Assembly: GCA_964463915.1 (NCBI GenBank)
Contig: CAYXEH010000001.1
Span: 62,001 to 126,000, forward strand
From: PUPG01 sp964463915
Lineage (GTDB): Bacteria; Bacteroidota; Bacteroidia; Bacteroidales; UBA7960
Direction of reading: 5' to 3'
Length of the DNA: 64,000 bases
Under the pieces are notes generated by a model that saw only the letters and a program-made list of their open reading frames with translations, did no database searches and was not told the DNA's origin. The translations under genes were made by a program, and so were the position numbers. Below are positions 25,506 through 34,479 of the stretch, one piece after another; positions within the stretch are counted from its first letter, which is position 1; each line of letters begins with the position of its first letter.

Positions 25506-28421
25506 ATGTCAGGATCAGGCAAAACATTTTTTTTATTATTCTTCCTTCAGCTGCTGAGTTTGTCCGGCATCGCACAGATCAAAGGAATCGGGCTGCCTTT
25601 TATCGTTAACCATCCCCGCGACATCTACAATGCGGGCACCCAGAACTGGTCGGCTACACAAGGCAGCAACGGGTTTATGTATTTTGGTAATAATGACGGG
25701 GTACTGGAATATAACGGAAATGAATGGAATTTATACCCCATGCCCAATAATTCGGTGGTCCGTGAAGTAATGGCAAGCGGAGATTCGATTTTTGCCGGCG
25801 CATTCGAGGAAATTGGTTACCTCGCCCCTGGTGAAGACGGTCATCTCTCATGGAATTCCCTGACCCACCTGATCCCCACGCAATATCGGAATTTTGATGA
25901 GGTATGGAATATTTATAAAGACGGAGACAGGATTATTTTTCAGTCATTCGAATACATTTTCATCATTGAAGGCACCGGGGTTGAGGTAATAGAACCCGAG
26001 AAAAGTTTTGGCTTCATGCATCAGACTGATGAGGCATTTTATGTAACTGAAGAAGAGCAAGGCCTGCTGCGTCTTGAGGACAATACACTGATTCCGGTGA
26101 GTGATCATCCTGTATTTTTCCGCAATGAGATCAGTTGCATTGTTTCCCACGATTATGACCGTATGCTGATCGGCACCTCCAATGAAGGAATTTTTATCAT
26201 GGATGGCAAGGATATGACCCCATGGCAAGGTGAGATCAACGCCTTTTTACTTGCGGATAACCTGTATTCGGGGATCCGGCTCAGTGACGGAAACCTGGCA
26301 TTCGGCTCTGTCAGTGAGGGAGTCTTCATTACTGACAGAGACGGAAACATTCTGCAACACCTGAACCGGACCAAAGGCCTTCAGAACAATACCATACTTG
26401 ACATGTTCCAGGACCGGCACAATAACTTGTGGATGGGGCTCGATAACGGAATAGACTATGTGGAGATCAGTTCTCCGATTACCATGTTTGACCACAATTA
26501 CAATATCGAAAGCGTTTATGCCACCCTCGTACATAACAATATCCTGTATGTCGGAACCAATCAGGGTCTTTTTGCCGCCCGCATGGAATATATGGGTAAT
26601 TGGGCCAATGACCGCACAGGGTTCCGCCTGATTGAAGGAACCAGGGGGCAGGTATGGAGCCTGGAGGTAATAGACAACACCCTTTTGTGCGGTCACAATT
26701 ACGGGGCATTCCAGGTAGAGGGATTCAGCGCCAGACAAATCTCCGACATAAGGGGGTTCTGGTCATTTTTAAAACCTGAGACAACCGGTGATATGATAAT
26801 CGCAGGTACTTACAATGGGCTGGTCAGGTTGCGAAACCAGGATGGGAACTGGCAAATGGCGGGCGAAATCACCGGATTCAGGGAATCAAGCCGCAATATT
26901 TTTCTTGACGATAACAATGTAATGTGGATTGCCCACGGATATCGGGGGTTATTTAAACTGGAGTTAAACAGCGACCTGTCACAGGTACAAAACGTGTACC
27001 TATACCATAATGAAGCCAACCTGCCTGTTGATCTTCCGTACAATATTCAGGAAATTCAAGGTGAGATGCGCGTGACTACCCGCGATGGAATTTATTATTA
27101 CAACCACAACCTGAAGACCTTTGTGCCGGACAATAACCTGAACGATTTGTTCAGAAACAAGGGATTTATTGATAAAATTTACCAGGATGAGAGCGGGAGC
27201 CTATGGTATTATACCGACGATTACCTTGGGGTGATGCGAATGCTGGAAGATGGAACTTATCGCAACATTACTTCTCCCTTTACCAGGATAAACCCCTTTT
27301 TGCTGCCTGCATTTCAGAATCTGTTCAGGTTGGATCAGAATCATGTTTTTATTGGCTCCCAAAACGGACTGATTCATTATGATCCAGGGATCATTAATGA
27401 ATACCAGCAAACGGAAAAGATCTTCTTTACAGAGATTCTCTTCTATGGCCGGCAAAAATGGGATTCATTACTGACATACAGTGATGAAATTCAAGAAAAC
27501 CGGACAAATGTGCCTGTAAAGCCCCACGCAATGAATTCTGTCAGGTTCAGGTTTACCACCCCAATTTATGAAAACCCTGATGAGGTCAGGTTCTCTTTCA
27601 GACTGCTTGGTTTTGAAACTGAATGGTCTGACTGGACAGTGAATAATTTTAAAGAATATACCAACTTACGGGAAGGAGATTATGTGTTTGAAATCAAGGC
27701 ACAGAATGCCTTCGGGGTCGAAAGTGCTCCCAAAAGGTTTGACTTTACCATCGAACCCCCATTGCATCGGTCAACCATTGCTTACGTGGTTTACGGTTTG
27801 TTGCTGGCCATCATCATTGGGGCAAATGCCTATTATCTCCGAAAAAGAATACTAAGGATCAGGCAAAGAGAAAAAGTCAGGCATGAAAAAAGGCTGGCAA
27901 GAAAAGAGGAAATTTTTAAAGCACAGACAGCCCTGAGTGAAAAAGAAATTATCGAATTGCGCAACGAGGGGCTTAAAAATGAAATGCAGCACAAAAACAA
28001 AGAGCTGGCCAATGCCACGATGCATCTCATTCAGAAAAACAAAACCCTTACAGAATTAAAAAATGACCTTGCCGGGTTGTTGAAGAATATGCCGGTCGAT
28101 CACCCCGACAGACAGCATGTAAACAATCTGTTGAAGAAAGTAAACAGGGACCTGCGCAATGAAAAACACTGGGAACTGTTCAACAGCTATTTTGATGAAG
28201 TACATCAGGACTTCCTGAACAGGCTCAAAGAAAAACACAGTGATCTGATGCCAAAAGAGTTGCGGCTCTGTGCATACCTTCGCATGAACCTGTCAACGAA
28301 AGAAATTGCCCCACTGATGAATATTTCTGTGCGTGGAGTGGAAATCAGCAGATACCGGTTACGGAAGAAACTAAAACTGAATAAACACATCAACCTCACG
28401 GATTACATGATGTCACAATAA
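25506..28421 (+). CDS. PUL regulator: periplasmic beta-propeller sensor with Y_Y_Y domain, one TM helix and LuxR-type HTH
   Basis: This 971-residue protein has a signal peptide (about residues 1-24) and two-component-regulator propeller repeats across about residues 30-650. A Y_Y_Y domain (about 670-755, ending EPPLHRS) precedes a transmembrane helix (about 758-778), a coiled coil and a C-terminal HTH of LuxR/GerE type (about 910-965, with STKEIAPLMNISVRGVE). It resembles hybrid two-component sensors of Bacteroidota but has no kinase or receiver domain; the DNA-binding domain sits directly on the membrane sensor. It should bind an oligosaccharide in the periplasm and act on the PUL that starts 235 bases downstream. 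Confidence 0.88.
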   Translation: MSGSGKTFFLLFFLQLLSLSGIAQIKGIGLPFIVNHPRDIYNAGTQNWSATQGSNGFMYFGNNDGVLEYNGNEWNLYPMPNNSVVREVMASGDSIFAGAFEEIGYLAPGEDGHLSWNSLTHLIPTQYRNFDEVWNIYKDGDRIIFQSFEYIFIIEGTGVEVIEPEKSFGFMHQTDEAFYVTEEEQGLLRLEDNTLIPVSDHPVFFRNEISCIVSHDYDRMLIGTSNEGIFIMDGKDMTPWQGEINAFLLADNLYSGIRLSDGNLAFGSVSEGVFITDRDGNILQHLNRTKGLQNNTILDMFQDRHNNLWMGLDNGIDYVEISSPITMFDHNYNIESVYATLVHNNILYVGTNQGLFAARMEYMGNWANDRTGFRLIEGTRGQVWSLEVIDNTLLCGHNYGAFQVEGFSARQISDIRGFWSFLKPETTGDMIIAGTYNGLVRLRNQDGNWQMAGEITGFRESSRNIFLDDNNVMWIAHGYRGLFKLELNSDLSQVQNVYLYHNEANLPVDLPYNIQEIQGEMRVTTRDGIYYYNHNLKTFVPDNNLNDLFRNKGFIDKIYQDESGSLWYYTDDYLGVMRMLEDGTYRNITSPFTRINPFLLPAFQNLFRLDQNHVFIGSQNGLIHYDPGIINEYQQTEKIFFTEILFYGRQKWDSLLTYSDEIQENRTNVPVKPHAMNSVRFRFTTPIYENPDEVRFSFRLLGFETEWSDWTVNNFKEYTNLREGDYVFEIKAQNAFGVESAPKRFDFTIEPPLHRSTIAYVVYGLLLAIIIGANAYYLRKRILRIRQREKVRHEKRLARKEEIFKAQTALSEKEIIELRNEGLKNEMQHKNKELANATMHLIQKNKTLTELKNDLAGLLKNMPVDHPDRQHVNNLLKKVNRDLRNEKHWELFNSYFDEVHQDFLNRLKEKHSDLMPKELRLCAYLRMNLSTKEIAPLMNISVRGVEISRYRLRKKLKLNKHINLTDYMMSQ

Positions 28422-28488
28422 ATTACTGACAGTTGAGAAAATCCTTTCCCTCTTAATTATATTTATAAAATGCTGTTTTTCAAGCACC

Positions 28489-28570
28489 ATTACATTCAAT
28501 GATGTAATCATGATGTAGTAAAAATATTGCTTGTTGCAATCATGATGTAATTAATTATTTTGATTACAAC
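28489..28570. promoter_or_regulatory. Repeat-rich operator region of the PUL
   Basis: The region holds ATTACAT-N6-ATGTAAT (28489-28508). It also holds two copies of AATCATGATGTA (28506-28517 and 28538-28549), starting 32 bases apart, and the near-perfect inverted repeat GTTGCAATCA / TGATTACAAC (28533-28542 and 28561-28570, 9 of 10 paired). The right arm of the last repeat overlaps the -33 element. These are probable sites for the upstream HTH sensor. Confidence 0.55.
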
Positions 28571-28589
28571 CCTCCCTCACCTATGTTTG
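28558..28589 (+). promoter_or_regulatory. PUL promoter
   Basis: TTTTG (28558-28562) is followed after 19 bases by TATGTTTG (28582-28589), a very good Bacteroidota promoter. The predicted start near 28595 gives a leader of about 60 nt before the first PUL gene. Confidence 0.7.
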
Positions 28590-28655
28590 TCTTAAAAGTG
28601 ATCGCCTCAGATCAATGGCTTATCTAAAATTTATTATTTAAACACCTTAAACAAC

Positions 28656-30155
28656 ATGATCATGAAAAAACACAATTTTGAAAAATTTTTCAGGCGTGCG
28701 CTCTTTCTTATCGGAGCATTAAGCATTATTGCTTTTCTTCCATCCTGCGAGGATGATGAAGAACCCATTCCCGATGATCCCATTGCCAGTTTTCAATTTG
28801 AGGTCAGTGAAGACAACTGGCAAACGGTTGCCTTTACCAACTTTTCCCAGAATGCTGAAACATACAGCTGGGATTTTGGTGACGGCAATTCATCCACCGA
28901 AGAAAATCCGACACATGATTACGACGAGGCCGGTGAATATACAGTAATACTAACCGCAACCAATAGTGTGGGTGAGACCGACACATTTTCAGAAGATGTG
29001 GTAATTGAAGATCCTTTCGAGGCGCTCAGGAGAATTGCCGGTGATGACCAAAAAACATGGAAACTCTGGCGGGGGGAAGGAACCACCCTGGGTGTCGGCC
29101 CTGATGCGGAAGGTGCACGCACCTGGTGGTCCTTATCCAATGACGGCACCACTCCATGCAGGTATTACCACGAATTTACCTTCCATCTTGACGGAACTTT
29201 CGAATTTGATGACAATGGGGTGTTTTTCGGAGATGCAGTATTATTCGGCGGAACCGAACTTGCAGATTCCTGTTTTGAAGCCACTGCTGAAAACATGACA
29301 GGCCCCGATGGACAGGATTATAGCCCACTGTTGAGCGGAACACATGAGTACGAATTTGATCCCAACACCAATACCGTTACTTTAAATGGGCTGGGTGCAT
29401 GGATGGGCCTTCCGCAGCTGACAACCACAGAGGAAAGCAATGAACTGGTTGAACAGAAATCCTTTCAGATAAGTGTGGAAGAACAAGAGGGGTATGACCT
29501 GCTGTATGTTTCCTATAGTTATGAGGATCTTTACTGGGATTTCACCTATGCACACTATTACGATGAATCACTGGAGCCTGATGTGGTGGAAGAAGTACAA
29601 GAAGTGCCAGATCTTGAAAGCATCACTCCTACCGAACTTGGTCACACATTTGAGTCTGATGAAAGTTTCGACTTATTAGGCGACCTAGATGGCGGTGTAT
29701 CAATTATTACCACGGGTGTGGATGATCCTGCAGATGCAGAAGCAACCAAAGTGGGTAAACTGGAAAGAACAGCTGATCAGTATCAGGAAGCCCAACTCAG
29801 AGTATCTCCTGAACCAAAAAATATTCAGTTTGATAACTTCACTAAAGTTTCTTTGGATGTATATCTGCCCAGCGACAATGACTATGATCCGTTGACCAGA
29901 AAATTAATTATCGGTTTTGGTGATATGCATACCACAGAAGAGTGGTGGAACGCATTGATTCAACACGAATCAGAGGAGTTGGCATTGGATGAATGGGTGA
30001 CTGTGACATTTGAATTGGATAATCCATCCTTCTCATCGAATGAAGGTGAGACTGTGTACGACCGTGAAAATCTGGACATGATATTTATACAAATTGGAGG
30101 CTCAGCTCATACAACAGCAGCTGATTTCTACATTCGTAACCTTGTTTTTGAATAA
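28656..30155 (+). CDS. PKD-domain surface lipoprotein, probable glycan-binding protein
   Basis: This 499-residue lipoprotein has lipobox LPSC (about Cys30) followed by acidic residues, a pattern that favours export to the cell surface in Bacteroidota. A PKD domain (about residues 45-120) contains AETYSWDFGDGNSST. The middle region (about 125-320) is aromatic-rich and has no known catalytic motif. The C-terminal part (about 330-499) looks like a jelly-roll carbohydrate-binding module, ending ADFYIRNLVFE. By position, first in the PUL and upstream of GH16 and SusC, it is probably a surface glycan-binding protein. A second in-frame ATG two codons later is equally possible as start. A strong hairpin follows the stop. 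Confidence 0.8.
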   Translation: MIMKKHNFEKFFRRALFLIGALSIIAFLPSCEDDEEPIPDDPIASFQFEVSEDNWQTVAFTNFSQNAETYSWDFGDGNSSTEENPTHDYDEAGEYTVILTATNSVGETDTFSEDVVIEDPFEALRRIAGDDQKTWKLWRGEGTTLGVGPDAEGARTWWSLSNDGTTPCRYYHEFTFHLDGTFEFDDNGVFFGDAVLFGGTELADSCFEATAENMTGPDGQDYSPLLSGTHEYEFDPNTNTVTLNGLGAWMGLPQLTTTEESNELVEQKSFQISVEEQEGYDLLYVSYSYEDLYWDFTYAHYYDESLEPDVVEEVQEVPDLESITPTELGHTFESDESFDLLGDLDGGVSIITTGVDDPADAEATKVGKLERTADQYQEAQLRVSPEPKNIQFDNFTKVSLDVYLPSDNDYDPLTRKLIIGFGDMHTTEEWWNALIQHESEELALDEWVTVTFELDNPSFSSNEGETVYDRENLDMIFIQIGGSAHTTAADFYIRNLVFE

Positions 30156-30165
30156 TCTCACTTAA

Positions 30166-30196
30166 GGGTTGCAGGAGCTATAAGTTCCTGCAACCC
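30166..30196 (+). repeat. Perfect 11-bp hairpin between the PKD protein and GH16 genes
   Basis: GGGTTGCAGGA (30166-30176) pairs fully with TCCTGCAACCC (30186-30196) around a 9-base loop. There is no U-run after it, so it is more likely a partial terminator or an mRNA end stabiliser inside the operon. It lies 13 bases before the GH16 start codon. Confidence 0.7.
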
Positions 30197-30209
30197 ATTG
30201 TTATATCCC

Positions 30210-31328
30210 ATGAATTTCCCCTCGATACCCAGATATATGTTATTGTGGATACTGCTAATAACAGCAGTTGCCTGCGAAAGCGAAGAAATCCTGGACAATA
30301 AGGAGCCGGCAGACCTGCAGGTTGAAATCACCCCGGATCCCGAAATAAGCGGGAAGGTACTGATTGAAGCCTCTGCAGATAATGCTGAGGAATATCAACT
30401 CCGGATCGGTCAGGATCAGGAGCCTGTGGAAACCAATACTGACGGGCTGTTCGAATATACATTTGAAATTTCGGGGCTTTTCAATATTGATGTCAGGGCC
30501 TACGGCAGTTCCGGCAGATACCTCAGGAAGGAGATTCCCTACCAGGTAGTCATTGAACAGGACAGCGTCCCCGTAGGTGAAGGATATACCACTCCGCTTT
30601 CTTATGACGGATATGACCTGGTTTGGCATGATGAGTTCGAAGGAGACAAGGTCAATCCTGAATATTGGGTATTTGAATCAGGGGATGGTTGCCCCGGTCT
30701 TTGCGGATGGGGCAACAATGAAATGCAATATTACCGGGAGGAGAATGCCCGGGTCGCGGACGGCGTGCTGACCATTGAAGCAAGACGGGAAGATTTTGGC
30801 GGGAAAAGATACACATCCGCAAGAATAAAGACCGAGGGCAAACAATCTTTTCAATACGGACGGATTGATATCAGGGCATTGCTGCCCGAAGGACAGGGAA
30901 TCTGGCCGGCCCTCTGGATGCTGGGCAATGACATTGAAACCGTCGGGTGGCCCCGGTGCGGGGAGATCGACATTATGGAAATGATTGGCGGGAACAGCAG
31001 GGAAAATCAGGTACACGGAACACTTCACTGGGACAGCAACGGACATGCTTCTGCGGGAGGCAGTTACACAAAATCTTCAGGAACCTTTGCCGATGAATAC
31101 CATGTTTTTTCGATCATCTGGGATGAAACTTACATCAGATGGTTTGTAAACGACATTCAATTTCATGAGATTCTCATTACACCCGCCCATATGACAGAAT
31201 TTCATCAGAAGTTTTTCTTTATTTTCAACGTGGCGGTGGGCGGAAACTGGCCCGGCAATCCGGATGAATCGACCACATTTCCACAACAGATGAAAGTAGA
31301 TTATGTCCGGGTTTTCCAGGAAAATTAA
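30210..31328 (+). CDS. Glycoside hydrolase family 16 endo-beta-glucanase, lipoprotein
   Basis: This 372-residue lipoprotein (lipobox AVAC, Cys22) has about 100 residues of beta-rich linker domain and a GH16 catalytic domain. The catalytic motif EIDIME has Glu252 as nucleophile and Glu257 as acid/base, in the form typical of laminarinases and lichenases. The substrate-cleft motif GIWPALWMLG lies before it. The likely reaction is endo-hydrolysis of beta-1,3- or mixed-linked glucan at the cell surface. The ATG at 30210 is preferred over a TTG four codons earlier because the latter lies directly against the intercistronic hairpin. It is followed after 35 bases by susC. Confidence 0.9.
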   Translation: MNFPSIPRYMLLWILLITAVACESEEILDNKEPADLQVEITPDPEISGKVLIEASADNAEEYQLRIGQDQEPVETNTDGLFEYTFEISGLFNIDVRAYGSSGRYLRKEIPYQVVIEQDSVPVGEGYTTPLSYDGYDLVWHDEFEGDKVNPEYWVFESGDGCPGLCGWGNNEMQYYREENARVADGVLTIEARREDFGGKRYTSARIKTEGKQSFQYGRIDIRALLPEGQGIWPALWMLGNDIETVGWPRCGEIDIMEMIGGNSRENQVHGTLHWDSNGHASAGGSYTKSSGTFADEYHVFSIIWDETYIRWFVNDIQFHEILITPAHMTEFHQKFFFIFNVAVGGNWPGNPDESTTFPQQMKVDYVRVFQEN

Positions 31329-31363
31329 CATTGTTTGAATAACCAACCAAAATATTCAAGAAC

Positions 31364-34300
31364 ATGAAACAATCATTTTTGTCCCTCCTGTTACTGATTG
31401 CAGGATTATTCCTTGTTTCATCAGTACAAAGTCAAACAATCAGGGGGGTGGTTACAGATGCCTCAAGCGGTGAAACACTCCCCGGTGCCAGCATAAGAGT
31501 TAAAGATGCCACGCTGGGTACAACCACTGAAATTGACGGCGATTACAGCTTAAACCTCCCTGCCGGGTCCCATACGATCATTTACAGTTTCGTCGGATTC
31601 AGCACACAGGAAATTTCAATCACCATCGAAGAAGGAGAAACAATCGTTCGCGATATCTCCATGGAACCGGCTGCCCTGACCTTTGAAGAGACTGTTGTGA
31701 TCGGTTATGGCAGTCAGCAGAAAATTGTAACCACAGGTTCCATTTCAAGCATTGATTCCGAAGCTATCAACAGAATTCCCTTACTTCGTACAGAACAAGC
31801 CCTACAGGGACAAACTGCAGGGGTACAGGTCACAAGTCTCTCCGGTCAGCCCGGTGAGGCACCTACCGTAAGAATCCGTGGTGCAGGTACCACTGGTGAT
31901 GCAGAGCCACTTTATATTGTTGACGGGATGGCCGTCGGCGGTATAGATTACCTGAACCCTGGTGACATCGAATCCATTGACGTACTGAAAGATGCGGCCT
32001 CTGCCGCCATTTACGGTGCCAGGGCGGCCAACGGCGTGGTACTTATCACCACCAAAACCGGTACAGAAGGTCAGATGAACGTCAGTTACTCCGGTTATCA
32101 GGGAATACAGAATGCAGCCCGCACCATCGACATGCTGAATGCCGAGCAGTATCGTATGATGATGAATGAAGGCGCCAGAAATTCCGGACTCACCGAACCT
32201 TTTGACCCTAACGAGATCCCGGCTCACGATACAGATTGGCAGGACGCACTCTTTCAATCAGATGTACCAATGTTCAATCACCAGCTATCCGTCAACGGAG
32301 GAACTGACAAATCCACTTATGCCTCTTCCATGTCTTATTTTTCCCAGCAAGGCATCATTGGCGGAGAAAAATCGAAATTCGACCGGATTACCGCCAGGCT
32401 GAATTCAGACCACCAGGTCAATGATTTTTTTAATTTTGGCAGCAACCTTTCATATACACATACCTCACAAAGGGGGATCGCCAGCAATGCGTCTTTCAAT
32501 GCCGCATACGGAAGTGCACTGAACCTGGACCCACTTACCCCTGTATTCCAGGAGGATGAAAACATACTGGCACAGCGCCCTTATTCCACCGAGCCTGTTG
32601 TTACCAATGATCGGGGGCAGGTTTACGGTATTTCCGACTTTGTGGGTGCAGAAATTGTGAACCCACTGGCACTGCTTGAAACCCAACGGGGCGAAACGCG
32701 GGTAGACAAGTTCGTGGGAAACATGTATGGTGAAGTTGAAATACTTGAAAGTTTAAGATTTAAATCCACCCTGGGCCTCGACCTTGGCTATGTAGTCAAT
32801 GATTCCCACACCCCTTTGTTTTACCTCAACGGAGCCCAGCTCAATACAGACAAAACAACCGTTTCCAAAAACATCAACCGCTTCCATACCTGGCAGTTTG
32901 AGAACACCCTCTCTTACAACAGGCAAATTCAGGAACACAACATTTCGGGCCTGATCGGGGTAACCGCAAGAAAATTTAACTTCGAAGATCTATCAGGGTT
33001 TAATGCCGACGTATCCACGGCTGATCCGGATAATGTCTATCTCAGTATGGCACGCGACACCGTCTGGACAGCATACGGAGGAGCAAACCATTCCGCCCTG
33101 TTGTCACAGTTCGGCCGGATTCTTTATGATTACAAAAGCACCTATTCTTTAAACATCACCCTTCGCAGAGACGGATCATCCAAATTCGGCGCAAATAACC
33201 GTTATGGCATCTTTCCCTCTGTAGGTACCTCATGGAACATTAGTTATGAGGATTTCTTTCCTGAACTGGGGCCTGTAAACCTTGTAAAACTCAAAGCCTC
33301 ATGGGGAATCAACGGAAACCAGGAAATTGGTGATTATCAGTTCCTTTCGACTATGGACATGAGCCGCGGTTATATTTTCGGCGGAGGAAGGGCATTCGGT
33401 GCGTCTCCCTCATTTATAGACAATCCGGATATACGATGGGAAGAGTCTGAACAAATCGATATCGGATTTGAGATGGGGGCCTTTGAGAACCGGCTCAATG
33501 CAGCATTTGACTATTACATTAAAACCACAAGCGGCCTTCTGGAAAGAATTCCCATACCTGCCCATGTGGGCAATGATCCGCCCTTTGCAAATGTCGGAAG
33601 TGTACAGAACAGGGGCGTGGAACTCTCGCTGGACTGGCGGCATTATTCAAATAATGTCCGGTATTCAATTGGCATTAATGGCGCCTATAACCAGAACGAA
33701 ATGACCAAAATCGGCAACGAAGAAGGGGTACTTCCCGGGGCAACCTGGGCAGTAGCAGGCATGGTAACCCGTGCGGAAATCGGCAGGCCAATTGGTTACT
33801 TCTGGGGGTACAAAACCAACGGCATCTTCCAGAATATGGCCGAAGTATACCAGCATATCAACAATCAGGGTAGGTTGCTTCAGCCCAGTGCGAAGCCCGG
33901 AGATGTGCGCTTTGTAGATGTAAACGATGACGGCGTAATCAACTCCAACGACAGGACCATGATCGGAAATCCTACCCCCGCCTGGACATTTGGCATGGAT
34001 GCAAATATTGAGTACAGACAATTTGACCTGGCTGTACTTTTTATCGGAAGCTACGGAAACGATGTCTTCAATGGCATGCAGCGGCCTGACCTCCGTTATA
34101 CGAACCGGACTACAGACATACTGAATCGATGGACCGGTGAAGGCACTTCCAACACTGTTCCGAGATTTACGTGGATCGACAGGAACAACAATAACAGGAT
34201 ATCTGATCTGTACATTGAAGACGGATCTTTTTTGAGGTTGAAAAACGTTCAGATCGGATATAATTTCCCGGAAAGAATTACCGGAAGGATAAATGCCACC

Positions 34301-34462
34301 TCCCTCAGACTCTACCTTTCGGCCGAGAACCTGCTGACCATTACAGGCTATACCGGGGCTGATCCGGAGATCGGCGCCATGAGTTCCTTCGATATCGGTA
34401 TCGACAGGGGTGTTTATCCACAATCCAGGACTTTCCGCCTGGGTGTAAATGTTTCTTTCTAA
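31364..34462 (+). CDS. SusC-like TonB-dependent outer-membrane transporter
   Basis: This 1032-residue porin has a signal peptide and a carboxypeptidase D-like domain (about residues 25-100). The plug domain contains PTVRIRGAGT, VDGMAVGG and DVLKDAASAAIYGARAANG, and a beta-barrel follows, ending in an aromatic residue (GVNVSF). It imports oligosaccharides through the outer membrane with energy from TonB/ExbBD. SusD follows after 17 bases, and the pair should form the usual lid-and-barrel complex. No N-terminal signalling extension is present, so control comes from the upstream sensor rather than an anti-sigma partner. Confidence 0.97.
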   Translation: MKQSFLSLLLLIAGLFLVSSVQSQTIRGVVTDASSGETLPGASIRVKDATLGTTTEIDGDYSLNLPAGSHTIIYSFVGFSTQEISITIEEGETIVRDISMEPAALTFEETVVIGYGSQQKIVTTGSISSIDSEAINRIPLLRTEQALQGQTAGVQVTSLSGQPGEAPTVRIRGAGTTGDAEPLYIVDGMAVGGIDYLNPGDIESIDVLKDAASAAIYGARAANGVVLITTKTGTEGQMNVSYSGYQGIQNAARTIDMLNAEQYRMMMNEGARNSGLTEPFDPNEIPAHDTDWQDALFQSDVPMFNHQLSVNGGTDKSTYASSMSYFSQQGIIGGEKSKFDRITARLNSDHQVNDFFNFGSNLSYTHTSQRGIASNASFNAAYGSALNLDPLTPVFQEDENILAQRPYSTEPVVTNDRGQVYGISDFVGAEIVNPLALLETQRGETRVDKFVGNMYGEVEILESLRFKSTLGLDLGYVVNDSHTPLFYLNGAQLNTDKTTVSKNINRFHTWQFENTLSYNRQIQEHNISGLIGVTARKFNFEDLSGFNADVSTADPDNVYLSMARDTVWTAYGGANHSALLSQFGRILYDYKSTYSLNITLRRDGSSKFGANNRYGIFPSVGTSWNISYEDFFPELGPVNLVKLKASWGINGNQEIGDYQFLSTMDMSRGYIFGGGRAFGASPSFIDNPDIRWEESEQIDIGFEMGAFENRLNAAFDYYIKTTSGLLERIPIPAHVGNDPPFANVGSVQNRGVELSLDWRHYSNNVRYSIGINGAYNQNEMTKIGNEEGVLPGATWAVAGMVTRAEIGRPIGYFWGYKTNGIFQNMAEVYQHINNQGRLLQPSAKPGDVRFVDVNDDGVINSNDRTMIGNPTPAWTFGMDANIEYRQFDLAVLFIGSYGNDVFNGMQRPDLRYTNRTTDILNRWTGEGTSNTVPRFTWIDRNNNNRISDLYIEDGSFLRLKNVQIGYNFPERITGRINATSLRLYLSAENLLTITGYTGADPEIGAMSSFDIGIDRGVYPQSRTFRLGVNVSF

Positions 34463-34479
34463 TCTAAAGAAGAGAAAAA

